Assembly: GCA_039105265.1 (NCBI GenBank) | Contig: JAPFFF010000003.1 | Span: forward strand, 8,742,001-8,806,000 | DNA: 64,000 bases | Direction: 5' to 3' | Source: Tritrichomonas musculus | Taxonomy: Eukaryota > Parabasalia > Tritrichomonadida > Tritrichomonadidae | Part shown: one piece after another, positions 1-11,200 of the stretch | Numbering within the stretch: the stretch's first letter is position 1 | How the letters are laid out: each line of letters starts with the position of its first letter | The notes under the pieces: generated by a model | What the model was told of the DNA's origin: nothing | The model's input: the letters and a program-made list of their open reading frames with translations, nothing else | Databases searched by the model: none | Program-made: the position numbers and the translations under genes

Positions 1-716
1 TGAACAGTGATTCTTTTCTTCTCTTTCTCAACTTTTTTACCTAAGCAGTGATGGCATCGATCATTCTCACCAATGATTTCTCCTGTACCACGACATTTTG
101 TACATGGAATGATTTGTCTTTGAATCATGAATCCCATTCTTTGTTCAATCATTCTTTGTCCTTTTCCATTACAATCTGGGCACTTCATTGGTGATTTTCC
201 TCTTATACAACCATTTCCTCTACATTCTGAACAAATGACATCTCTATTGATTTGAAGTGTTACTTCCTTTCCATTATACAAATCTTCTAATTCAACATTG
301 ATTGTGCGCATAATGTTTTCTGCAGAATTAAAAGATCGCTCGTAATCAGTTGAAAACTTACGCATTTCCACAACTAACTTTGGAATTTTATCAGCAATAA
401 CGTCGCCATCAATGTGATAGCTTCCAACGAGCACTAAATTTAATAAAATGCACAAAGAGCCTTTATTTCCAGCCAAATAAAAGATTGAACTTTTTGATTG
501 TCTATCAATTTCGAATTTGCAATACTTAATAACGTTTGTTGGCCTAGTTTTTCTTTTATATTCAAGTAAACCAGCAGACGACAACGTTAATGATGATGGT
601 GAAGAAGAGTCGGTGAAGTGGTTTAAAATTTTGAGTTGATTTTCACCGATGTTTCTCAAAAAGTTGTACTCACTGATTAAAGATCTTCGGGTGGCTATGA
701 AGGTGAATTTGTCGGT
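1..716 (-). CDS. DnaJ/Hsp40-type zinc-finger protein, partial, no J-domain seen
   Basis: The open frame runs off the left edge, so the C-terminus is missing. Around 40-240 it encodes a type-I DnaJ cysteine-rich region with four modules: CSECRGNG, CPDCNGKG, CTKCRGTG and CHHCLGKK. Just before them is the typical lead-in (VELEDLYNGKEVTL, then NRDVIC). In type-I Hsp40 proteins (Ydj1-like) this region binds zinc and helps deliver unfolded clients to Hsp70 in the cytosol. Oddly, the roughly 150 codons upstream (about 240-716) are open and coding-like but show no J-domain, no HPD motif and no Gly/Phe linker. The only methionines in the visible frame lie at about 349 and 313, close to the DnaJ part, and an in-frame stop lies at 717-719. 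Either the J-domain was lost by rearrangement, an exon lies elsewhere, or this is a broken paralogue. The zinc-finger identity is firm; the gene's integrity is not. Confidence 0.7.
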
Positions 717-3700
717 TCAGATGAATTTGTGGGTTCTGGTGTAGCTGGAATTTGGGCTCTTATGATGTGGATACCGTTTATAACAGGACTATTTGAATTG
801 CCAACGATAGACTGACTAGTGACGGTTATAAATTCTATGGTCAGACCGTCACACTCAACGAAGCTGGGGAAAACAAACTGAATTTTTGACCATGACGAAA
901 CCGGCGATCCAAAAAAAGCTGCAACCAAATATTGATCGTTGTTCGAAAGAGACGCGAAAACAAAGACGCCTGTCGGACACCCGTGAAGGATAGAGCCATC
1001 ATAATAAGCGTCGTAGAGAAACGCTTCAAGAATGACTGTTTTAGAGAACTTAATCGAAACGAAGTTGTTAAACGATAGGTTGTTTGGCTCACTCGAAATG
1101 TAGCACGTTTGGATGTCACCGTCGAAAGCGAGAGAAAGATCGTGGTCAGGAAGCCCATCAGGTCCGTTGTAGGTGAAATCTGAAGGGTCAATTATGATTG
1201 ACTGCAAGAACGTGTCATTTTCATAACCGCTAGACGCCTTATCAAATTTGACGGTTTCCGATAGAAGTGCTTGAAAAAAGTTTATATTTCCGATTAATGG
1301 ACTATTTATGAATCGAATACTTTCAGTTACATCCGCGTATTCAAACTTGATTTTATCACACTCAACAGGAACGGGTAATTCGAACAGCAGCCTTGTCCAC
1401 GGATAAACAGCCTCACCTTCATAAGAAGCATCAAATTTGAACTCATCGGAGCCAATTGAGCTTGAGATTACAATTTTTTTGGGGCTCCCCATAAACATTC
1501 CTTCAGAATAATAAACGTCAAGCAAAATTGCACTCACAATCATTTTCTCTGTGAAATTTACAACGATTTCATTGTTGAAGGTGTCATCGTTTGCTATTTT
1601 TGATATGTACATGGTCTGTAGATGGTCATCGAATGCATACGAAAGAGGAAAACCGGAGAAAGCTTCTTTACCGCTGTAAGTGAAATGAGAAGGATAAATT
1701 CGATGTGTTCCAATGTATCCTTCGTTTGTGTAGTTACCTGTTGTTATCTGGAAGGGAAGTGGATCGTTATGCTGTATGAATATAAGACCACCAATAACCG
1801 TTTTTTTGAATTCCCTTCAATTGTCTGCACTGAAACTTCAACGAATTCAAATTTCAATTTTTCACATGTGATTGTTTGACCAAAAACAAACTGAATCATT
1901 TTCCACCAATAAACAGAAGATCCATAAAATGAAGCCTTCAACTGATACGATTCTGTTCCAGAGGACGAATAAACGTGAAAAGTTTGAACTTTTTCGTTTT
2001 CTTCATATGAAAGATCATACAAAAATGCATCCAATTGAACTTCTTCATCGAACTGGATCTCAATTATGTTATTACTTGATTCACTCGGTATGTAGAATGT
2101 AGTTGGATCATCATCAATCGCATTAGTAGAAGGGGAATTGGCCATTCCTGGATCGGTTATGGTCAAAATGACCGAATTTACAGAAAGATTTTTAAGAAGC
2201 TCTTTGCTGTTGTAAAACTGTCTTGATGCCGAAAAACATAAAGGATCGAAGTCGTAGTGCTGCACGAGAAATAAGTTGGCTAAGGCAAGGTTTATTGTAG
2301 GATTGACACAGTCTATCACATTTTGTTTGGTAATGTTAGAAAATTCGATTTTCAGTCTGTCACACGTAACAACTTCTGGCAGGACAAACTAAAATCTAGA
2401 CCACTTCTCTGGTTTTCCACCAATAAACTTTGTGTTCAACGTGAATGGATTATCACCGATAGATGTATAAACAGAAGCAGCTTGAGGAATCCCTTGGTAG
2501 TCATAATGTTCTGTCTCATCAAATTTCACTTCCTTTGAAAAATTGAATATAAATGTCGTCGTCGTGGTGGAATCGGCGCTGCTTTGGTTTGAAATATAAT
2601 AGATTGTCATGTGGCCATCAAATACATTGGTGAGTGGAAAATTAATAAAACCGCCAGGAGCTTCTATTTCGAAGTCATCTGGTGATATCAAATGCGAGTT
2701 CAAATAACATTCGTCATTAAATTTGCCATCGGCGTTTGTGTAGATGGCTGTGTTGGCTTCTTTTAGGTTTATTGAATTGACCTTCATATGGTCAATTTTT
2801 GATCCACCATCACCTATATATTTTAGTAGAAATTCACTTACTTTGTTCGATTTTAAAAAGTCATTTGGGTTTTCGAGTATCGAAATGCATGTTGTCGAAC
2901 GCCAATGGTTGCATGCATAACGAGAACCTTCGGGATGTATCAAAGAGTTGTTAATTGATATGATTTTGCCATCAGCGTTGGGTTTGACTTGATATATTAT
3001 CACCGATGGAATTGGTGGCTCTGGAACTGGAACTTTTAAGAATTTTTCAACTTCGGTTTTGTATATAGTTTCAGATTCATCATCTATTTTTTGAAGTTCT
3101 TTTAAAAAGTCGATGGAGCGCGAAGTATTATAATTTGTATCAATCGAATAGTTCTCATAAATTTTCTTTGTCTGTGTTTTCTTTTTCTTATTTTTATCTG
3201 AATTTTCTTTTTCTTTATCTGAATTTTCTTTTTCTTTATCTGAATTTTCTTTTTCTTTGTTGTCTGAATCTTCTTTGTCTTTATCTTTGTCAGTCAAATT
3301 CTCCTTTTCTTTGTCTTTATAGTTTGTATTTTCTTTTGCATTGTCTGTTTTGTCACTTGTTGTATTATTTTCAGATTTTTTCTCACTATTTTTCTTGTCT
3401 TCTTCTTTTGCTCCATTTTCATTTCCTTGCAATGATGTCAAAGATGCTCCTTTATTCGCACAATTGCTCGATGTTGGATTGTAAGCGCAAAAAGCTTCAA
3501 TGTCGGCATGGACTTCCGGATATATTGAATCATCTCTTGTATCAAGCCAAAATCGTCCTGGTGGGAGGAAATTTCTTGTTATATTTACAGTATTTGTTAA
3601 AGTATGTTTGGATGGGCGTGCCTCAAAGTGAGTCAATGCAAGAATGAGAGATGATGAATATGGTAAATATGAGAAATAACGAGCTTTGAAATCTTTAGTT

Positions 3701-4028
3701 CTTAATAAAACTGTTGTTTCTATTAATATATCGATTAATGACAAAAAATGAATTAAAATAAAAAATACATTATAATATTCTGGGTTTGATAGGTTTCGTT
3801 GATCAAAGAAAAAAAAACTTGATCATTTGAGTATTGTGGAATATATCTGCCGGTTTTTTCGAGATACGATCGCGTAAAAACTGAATCAATTATTTTTCTA
3901 AAATTGCAAATAATTAATATAATTCCAGTTATAACAAAGATTGTGTTCAAAGTTAAACTATAGTTTGATAATTTTAAGAATTTCTGAGTAAGAAAGATAT
4001 AAAAAAGTATATTTATCTTTATTAACAA
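695..4028 (-). pseudogene. Membrane protein with four discoidin-like (F5/8C) modules, coding frame broken
   Basis: Three open segments (3753-4028, 2389-3744, about 695-2319) read as one former gene. The N-terminus has a hydrophobic segment (about 3900-3960) and a second one crossing 3750. Next come a soluble stretch with a conserved-looking LPPGRFWLD motif, a Lys/Glu/Asp low-complexity linker (about 3170-3420), then four tandem modules of about 160 aa. Module features recur: an A/V-F-D-D/G-x-x-T-x-Y-I-S motif, an F-L-Y-D-x-x-Y motif, and a W-x-x-x-Q-F-V-F-P motif followed by C-x-x-L-x-I/F-E-F. These suit beta-sandwich, sugar-binding discoidin domains on a cell surface; the family call is from pattern only. 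The frame is interrupted by apparent shifts in an A7 run near 1800 and a T6 run near 3760, plus a TAG at 2389-2391 where sister modules have glutamine. Homopolymer sequencing error could explain the shifts, so the gene may be intact in the cell. Confidence 0.6.
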
Positions 4029-4030
4029 AA

Positions 4031-7000
4031 TTATATTGGTAAAGAAGGAGGTATCTCATTAATATGCATTGCTACTGATTTCATTGGATGTCCTTTGAAT
4101 GCGCCGCTCATTTCTCTCAAAAGCTTATTCCTTGTTGCATGATTTTTGCCAAAGAGAAGGGCTCTTCTCTTTCCAACTTCTTTTGCTGATCGAGTGATTC
4201 TTGTTTCGAACTTCCCTTTACTTTCATAGCAAATTTTGTCAATGATTTCTTCGTTCATTTCGTCAGGAATAGGATCAACAACAATAATTTTCTCATTTCC
4301 ACTAAATCCTTCGATGCTGATTAGATTTTCATCTGTATTATTACTTTCTGTTAAGTTATTAGAATTACTATTATTATCATTTAAAATCAAGTTCAAATTA
4401 TCCGAAATAGCCTTGTTATTGTTGATTTCATTCATGTTTATATTAGATGAGCAAATAGAACTAATAGGTGGAGGATTTTCTAGATCTTTATATTTGACTC
4501 TAATAGGATTGAATCTTCCTTCTTGCCAAAAATTCTTAAATATCTTCTTTATAATTGCTTTACTTTGTGCAAATATAATAGCTCTATCTTCTTGTTCGTT
4601 CAAATAAACATCATACATTCCAGAAAATTCTGTCAAAAAATCGTCAATTTTCTCTTTTGTCAAAATAGAAACAGCTTCAAGAGGATCATTTGGCTTTTTT
4701 GGAAGGATCACCTTTGAATTCAAGTCGGGTGCGTTATAGATATCAATTGCATCTGGTCTTGAATGCAATGATTTGAATAAAATAACTAATGTCGATTCTT
4801 CTTCAGATCCAACAACTTCTTTGAGCTTTTCCATTTCGTTCTTAATTTTTTCTTTCTCTGCAGGAGTGATGAAAACAAGTCCAAGCTCGTTCGGATTAAG
4901 AACAGAAACAAACTCTTCATTGTTTGGTGATTCCATTTTGAATTTAGATAAAACTGGATCGTCTTTTATGAATTGCTTAATTTCATCAACATATTCAAAT
5001 TTTGAAAACATCACGCAAACATCACTTTGGTTTTCAATACTGACTTCGTATCTGACAACTTCACCATATTTCCTGCATTCTTTATGGAGTTGTTCAATAC
5101 TGATGGCATTTGTATTTGTTTCATTCAGATCTGAATTTTCGCTTCCATTGAAAAAGTCACTCTCACTGTAGTCACTACTAATTTGGCTGGACTCATTGGT
5201 ACTAGTATTTTTGGCATTATTTAGATCGCTGCTAATCTGGCTGTAGTTGTTGTCGCTACTAATGAGACTAGATTCATTAGTACTAGTATTTCTGTTGTCA
5301 TTTAAATCACTGCTAATTTGGTTAGAAACATTATTATTTGCATTTTTAGTTTCATTTAAATCGCTGCTTGTCTGGGTATTATTGATTTCATTACTGGTTA
5401 ATCTTGTAAGATTGCTACTTGAATTTTCATCTTTGTTGTTGCTGACTGCTATTAGACTAGATGTGGAATCATTATTGTTGTTGTTATTGTCATTGCTGTC
5501 GCTGCTTGCTTGACTAGAATTATTGGTATCATTTTCATTTGAGTCGTTTTCAGCTTTTTTGATGCGCCTTCTGTTTTTCTTTAAACTGAGATTTTTTGCT
5601 TTTGTACTCTCTATTTTCTTTTTTTTGCTGAAAATGATATTTCTAAAGATAACCCATTGTTTCTTCTGATTATTTTTCCATGATGTCGATTCTATGTTTC
5701 CTCCATTCAAAACAGCAACACGTACTGTGTTTCCCTTGATTGTATATGAAAAGAGGCTCAATCTTGCCTGATATGCTGATTCATGAGTCGAATATGTAAT
5801 TTCTTTGATTGAATATCTCATGTATGATGTAAGATCACGTGTTTGGATATCTTGAATCTCTCCATATGGAGAGCATAAATCAAAAATTTCTTTATCGTCC
5901 ACTTCAAATGAAACATCACGAATAACAAAGATTCTGTCTTCATTGACAGTCTCACAAAACAAAGGTTGAACTAAGTCATGGCTAGAATTTTCTTCTTTTT
6001 CTTTTTCAAAATTATGTTCAATGAAATTCTTTGAATTTTTATTTTCTTCTTCGATTGCATTGAATGCATCTCTTCTAAGATAGAATTGAACGTGGCCAAT
6101 TTCAAACCTTTCATCATAGTAAGCCTGATATATTTTACCGTATTTTTGGAAATAGTTCCTGAGTGATCTGGATGAATCTAAGCCATGTTGTTTACAATTA
6201 TGAACTGATAATTCAAACAATTTGAGGAATTTCAGGTGAGCTTCATCAGTATATCGTGCCACACGAAGTTCAACGGTTTCTTTGTTAGTAATAAGAGTTA
6301 GATAATTCTTGTTTTGAATTGCTTCCTCTGCTTCTTCAACTGTTTTGAATTCAATAAAAGAGGTTTTCTTTGATTGCTTGTTAGGCCATCTTAAAAAATC
6401 TATTTTTATGGAATTAGGGAAAATTTTCTGTAATTCAGAATTAGAATATTCGTTTGGAATGTTATCAACTCTAATTTTTGGTAAAAATGTTGGGAAAATA
6501 TCAACTTTCATATTAAATAGATAGGGAATAAAAAGCCTCATTCGATAGCATGTGCTAGCATCACGAGGTTCAATTTGAACGTATCCTTGGTTAGGTTTCA
6601 GTTCGTCATCATTGGTTTCATCTGAGCTTATAAGTTTAAAATCAAAGTTAGTTCCAAAGCAAAATAAAAATCTTGAAAAGAAAAATTTTTCAAATAGTTT
6701 GTTTGGAACATTTGTAACATACAAAAAGTCTCTATCTGTGATATCAGATGGATCTACATCATCAATAATTTCTTTATCAATTGATGAGAGTAACTTGGCT
6801 GAATCAGCATATCCTCGTAAGCGTTTTATTATATCTGCTTCAGAGATTTCTTTTGTGAAAGCTGTAAAAATATATAAAATCTCATTAAACACATATGGAT
6901 ATGCAAAATCAATATCATCTTCAGAATTGTTGTCTTGAAGGATAAGACGTAAATCAATAAGGTTTGTAGGTCCACAGTAGCCATAAATAATTGCGGGATA

Positions 7001-8023
7001 AATTTTCTTGATTGGATTTCGAAGAACAATAATTTTGGCTTTGTTAATAGCTTTCTTTCTCTCTTTATTTTGTTTTGCTCTGTTTTTATTTGAATTTTTG
7101 CTTTTAATGATTTGATTCATATTAAGAGGAGGCTTGAAATTTGGATAGCAAGCAAAAATTGCAACAACATCAAATGCTGCATATAAAACTTGTCTAATTG
7201 TTAGTTTTTCAGCTGCCCAATTTGACATTGTCATCTCTGAATCTTTGAATTCAGCACAAGATTCACCAGCAAATTCTTTGGTCATTTTTACGAAATTTTC
7301 GCTATATCCATATGGAGCAAGTCTAGTCTTAGCGATGTCTTCTATTATATCATTAAAGTTAACACTAATTTTAGTTGATACAATTACTTCACAATTGCCA
7401 GTTTTATTTTCAGTATCATTTAGGTCGGTATTAGGGCTATCATCATTATCGTTATTGTTGACATCACTATCATCAGCGTCTTTATCTTTTTTATTAGATT
7501 TTTTTTTCTTTGTCTTTGATTTTTTATTTCCTTTAACATTTGGTCGAGGATTGGTCTTTTTATTTGATTCTAACTTTAAATCGTCATCTTTAATCAAATA
7601 ACTAAACTTTTTCTTAAGTTGCTTTACATCTGAATCTGTTCCCTTTCCGTAAAATTTATGTGAAATCAAAAAGTTGAATATTGAACGATTTCCCATACCA
7701 TCAGGATGTCTAATTATCAAAACTCTTCCTTTTGGTGAACAGAATTGAAATAAGTTGATTTCGACTTCCCATTCTAAATCAATTGCTATTTTTCCTCCAT
7801 ATTTCGATGTTTCTTGATCATCTGGATAAATATTGCAATCTTCATCAAGTTCATTTAAATATTTCTCCAGATTTTTATTATCTGATGTGACCATTTTAAC
7901 AGTGAAAAATTTATTTGGAAAAAATTCAACTGTTTTCGTCATTCCTGTACACCAAAACATATTATCATAATCAAGAAGAGTGGGAAGACCTTCTCCAAAT
8001 CTAATCTGAGTGGGAGATTCCAT
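4031..8023 (-). CDS. DEDDy 3'-5' exonuclease domain fused to multiple RRM-like domains (1330 aa)
   Basis: Residues about 75-295 carry the three motifs of RNase D/WRN-type 3'-5' exonucleases. Motif I is IDLEW (D82, E84), motif II is YGKGTDSDVKQL (D132 best fit) and motif III is LYAAFD (Y281, D285), so the catalytic set looks complete and of DEDDy type. A Lys/Asp/Asn-rich insert (about 150-210) splits motifs II and III. Downstream are RRM-like folds at about 516-592, 612-660 and 697-772. Another starts near 789 but is interrupted by an Asn/Ser-rich stretch (about 825-970) before its GEVVRYEV half. Further RRM-like segments lie near 1077-1190 and 1245-1310. The predicted role is trimming or degrading RNA bound by the RRMs, probably in nucleus or cytoplasm; there is no signal peptide or membrane segment. 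REXO5 also pairs an exonuclease with RRMs, but its nuclease is DEDDh. The start ATG lies 10 nt after a TCAAAT initiator-like site. Confidence 0.75.
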   Translation of the reverse strand: MESPTQIRFGEGLPTLLDYDNMFWCTGMTKTVEFFPNKFFTVKMVTSDNKNLEKYLNELDEDCNIYPDDQETSKYGGKIAIDLEWEVEINLFQFCSPKGRVLIIRHPDGMGNRSIFNFLISHKFYGKGTDSDVKQLKKKFSYLIKDDDLKLESNKKTNPRPNVKGNKKSKTKKKKSNKKDKDADDSDVNNNDNDDSPNTDLNDTENKTGNCEVIVSTKISVNFNDIIEDIAKTRLAPYGYSENFVKMTKEFAGESCAEFKDSEMTMSNWAAEKLTIRQVLYAAFDVVAIFACYPNFKPPLNMNQIIKSKNSNKNRAKQNKERKKAINKAKIIVLRNPIKKIYPAIIYGYCGPTNLIDLRLILQDNNSEDDIDFAYPYVFNEILYIFTAFTKEISEADIIKRLRGYADSAKLLSSIDKEIIDDVDPSDITDRDFLYVTNVPNKLFEKFFFSRFLFCFGTNFDFKLISSDETNDDELKPNQGYVQIEPRDASTCYRMRLFIPYLFNMKVDIFPTFLPKIRVDNIPNEYSNSELQKIFPNSIKIDFLRWPNKQSKKTSFIEFKTVEEAEEAIQNKNYLTLITNKETVELRVARYTDEAHLKFLKLFELSVHNCKQHGLDSSRSLRNYFQKYGKIYQAYYDERFEIGHVQFYLRRDAFNAIEEENKNSKNFIEHNFEKEKEENSSHDLVQPLFCETVNEDRIFVIRDVSFEVDDKEIFDLCSPYGEIQDIQTRDLTSYMRYSIKEITYSTHESAYQARLSLFSYTIKGNTVRVAVLNGGNIESTSWKNNQKKQWVIFRNIIFSKKKKIESTKAKNLSLKKNRRRIKKAENDSNENDTNNSSQASSDSNDNNNNNNDSTSSLIAVSNNKDENSSSNLTRLTSNEINNTQTSSDLNETKNANNNVSNQISSDLNDNRNTSTNESSLISSDNNYSQISSDLNNAKNTSTNESSQISSDYSESDFFNGSENSDLNETNTNAISIEQLHKECRKYGEVVRYEVSIENQSDVCVMFSKFEYVDEIKQFIKDDPVLSKFKMESPNNEEFVSVLNPNELGLVFITPAEKEKIKNEMEKLKEVVGSEEESTLVILFKSLHSRPDAIDIYNAPDLNSKVILPKKPNDPLEAVSILTKEKIDDFLTEFSGMYDVYLNEQEDRAIIFAQSKAIIKKIFKNFWQEGRFNPIRVKYKDLENPPPISSICSSNINMNEINNNKAISDNLNLILNDNNSNSNNLTESNNTDENLISIEGFSGNEKIIVVDPIPDEMNEEIIDKICYESKGKFETRITRSAKEVGKRRALLFGKNHATRNKLLREMSGAFKGHPMKSVAMHINEIPPSLPI

Positions 8024-8029
8024 ATAAAA

Positions 8030-8035
8030 ATTTGA
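8030..8035 (-). promoter_or_regulatory. Initiator-like TCAAAT before the exonuclease-RRM gene
   Basis: TCAAATTTTTATATG: the TCA lies 10 nt upstream of the start codon. Trichomonad genes are known to use a TCA-centred initiator just upstream of ATG. The Tectonic-like gene has a very similar TCAAATTTTATAT element. Confidence 0.4.
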
Positions 8036-8247
8036 TCTTGCTGTTGATCAATATATCCAAAAAATTTTAAAATGGTTATAAAAATTTTCTAAATATTTCT
8101 ATTTCAAAAATTGAATCGGAAATTCTATTCAATTCAAAATAATTCAATGGAAAAATATTCAATATATATAATTTTTCGTAAAAATGAAAATAAAAACAAT
8201 TTTTAGTCATATCAAAAAAAATAATAAAAATTAAATAAATAATTTTC

Positions 8248-11200
8248 TTATTTTCGTGATTTTTGAATTCCGTAAGTAACAGTAAATCCTGATTTTGAAG
8301 GTTGGTTTTGTCCTCCTAATGAATTATTTTGATTACCAAAAGCATCTCCTGTATTGTTTCCTCCGAAATTAGATTGATTTGATGCCTTCTGTCCTCCATT
8401 TGCATGTACAACCGAAAAACCTGAACCTTTAGTATTAGAATTTGTATTATTATTATTATTAAAACCAAATCCGTTGTTGTTTTGTGTTTGCGACAGGAAA
8501 GGTGATTGGAATGAATTTTGCTGTTGGAAAAAGTTATTTTGGAAAGGTATTGTGTTTATCGGTTCGTTATCATCTTCTTGATTCTGCTCGTTCATACTGT
8601 TAATGAGGCTGATTTGTTTTCTCAGTTCTTCATCATCTTCAAACATTTGAAGAGGAAGTTCAACGCTGCCAAGTGGCTTCGATCTTTGCAATTTTTTGGT
8701 TTTGTCATGGACAACTGGAGCTGGTTGAGGAGGAACTTCCTCTTCCTGTTGAATATCTTGTTCTTGTTGGAAATCATTTTCACCGAATCTGTTAGCAAGC
8801 TGTGTCTCGTTCTCATCTTCTGGTATGAGATTTGAGTTGAAGTTTTGCTGCATCTGGAAGTTCTGCAATGAGTTCGGCATGCCTGGCTGGTTGTCGTTCT
8901 GCTTCTTTGTCAGTTTGTTGCCAATTCCGCTGCTCACAGAGAATCCTCCTTTGCTGGCGTTGTTCATGTTTCTGTTATCATTTTCATATTCATTCTCGTT
9001 ATCGTTTTCGTTGTTCATCATTTCTTGCTGGGCGAAGCGTTGAACAGGCATGAATTGCTGCTTGTTGAACGAAGTTGTCTTTGGTATTCCAAACTGTTGT
9101 TGTTGTTGAGTCTGGCCAAATTGTTGCTTGATCGCTTCGAGCTGCTGCATACTGATTGGCTGCATTCTTGGTATCTTGCCAACTGTGCCGGACTGCATTC
9201 CGCCTTGCGATGCGAAGGAGTCCTCTGGCTGGACTTGCGTCATTGGCTTTGTGTCGGTGATTCCGTAGTTTATCTGAGGATTCGTTTGCTGCTGTGGCTG
9301 TTCGAATTTTTCCTCTGAAATGCGGCCGAAGTAATTCGAGTCCAGAGGAATGTTTTGCTGCTGATCTTGCTGGTTCATCATGCTCATTTGTGGCGGTTTC
9401 TGGTTTGTCTTTCCAATTCCGCTGCTCACAGTGAATCCGCTCTTCTTTGGAGCATTCATCTGACCAAACTGATTCATTCCAGTATTATTGAACTGATTCA
9501 TGTTGTTTATGCCAGTATTATTAAACTGATTCATATTGTTGTTATTATTGAACTGATTCATGTTGTTCAAACCAGTGTTATTAAATTGGTTCATGTTGTT
9601 CAAACCAGTGTTATTAAATTGGTTCATGTTGTTGTTGTTATTGAACTGGTTCATGTTGTTGTTGTTATTGAACTGGTTCATGTTGTTGTTGTTATTGAAC
9701 TGGTTCATGCTGGCCAAGTTGCTGCTGTTGTATTGGCTGTCATCTTGGATGTTTGCGAATGAGCTTGTTAGGTTGCCTTCGGAATGAATCTTGCTGAATG
9801 GGACTGCTTTGGAGATTCCCTTTGGTGCCCTGTGAGGCTGTGATTGAGGCTGCTCATTCATGTTCTCGTCAGCAGCAAGTGGAGAATTGTTGAACTTTTG
9901 ATTATTGAATCCGCCTCTGTTATTTGCGCTGTTCATCGGAGCCAATGTCTGCCCAAATCCAGGAACTCTCTGTGCTGCAGCTGGCTGTTCATCTGCCATT
10001 GGAGCGAGCTGAGGACCGAGTCCGCTGACGTTTCTTTTTGCAGCATTTCCGCCATAGAATCCCATTCCGCTTCCCTGCCTTTGCAAGCCGCTGTCGTCAT
10101 CCATTGGAGCGAGAATTGACTGCTTTCCAAATCCAGGAGGAAGCTTTGACTGGAGCTGATTTGGAGCTTGTCTGTTGTCCTCTTCGTCCATTGGAGCGAG
10201 ATACGACTGGTTTGCGAATGGCTGCGGCTTGGATTGATTCATCTGATAAGAAAACGGCTTGTTTCCTTCATCGCCCATTGGAGCAAGAATGGATTGTCCG
10301 CCGAGGCCAGGAGGCAACTTAGACTGAAGAGAGCTTTCATTCTGCTGTTGTTGTTGATGATAAGGAATTCCAAAACCGCCTGGTCTAGCATTTGTTGATG
10401 TTGTTTTCTGCTGCTGTTGGAATGAAGGAAGTTCGTTGTCATTCAATTGTGCTCCAAATCTATTGAATTGTTGCTGCTGTTGATTTGCGTTGCTCAACTT
10501 ATTCAGAGGAATTCCGGTCATTTGCATCTGGTGCTGGTAACCGTCTGAATTTATGTCTTCTTCATATTCGCACTCTTCAATTACGTCGCCATACTGGCCC
10601 TGGTACTGGTGCTGCTGTTGCTGCTGTTGAAGAAGAAGCTGCATGTGTTGATTATGCTGCTGAAGAAGCTGAGCTTGTTGGTTCTGGTTGGGCAACGAGA
10701 GAGAAAGGTTGCTTCCATTCTTATTATTTACCAAATCCTTCAATGAAATGAGTCCATTATTTGGCTTCATTCCATCTTCTTGATTATCATTGTTGTTGTT
10801 GTTGTCATTAAGATGAACTTCTTGGCCGGAATTGACAAACCAGTTGCTCTTGAAGCTCTGTGAAAGACCCGAGCTTTTAAGTGCTGAAAGAGGGATCTGC
10901 GTGTTTTCTTTCTCCGATTCATCTGAATATTCCATGATTGAGGTGCTGCTTGATGACATGTTTTCTTTATCGTCATTCAATTGGCCTCCTTCTTTGTCAT
11001 CCTTGCTTTGCAGCTGCTGCTTCTGTGGCCTTGGAAATGGCTGGATGTTCTTGATTGGCATTGAAGGCGCGCTTTCCATGCTTTCGTTGTCAACTGGAAT
11101 TGTAAGGCCTTGATTTTGAACCTTCTTTATCAAAAGAAGAGACTTTGTCTCTTTAATTGAGTCTTTCGATGAATTCATGTCTTTTGAACGATTCGGCTTT

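Noticed and set aside
2389-2391. Reassigned TAG codon (glutamine) as in ciliates
   Set aside because: The other genes end normally at TAA and use CAA/CAG for Gln; one TAG in a gene with other breaks is better explained by mutation.
9355-9787. Leu/Val-rich plus-strand frames
   Set aside because: They lie opposite the Asn/Gln-rich repeats of the giant protein; antisense of AAC/CAA-rich codons gives Leu/Val strings.
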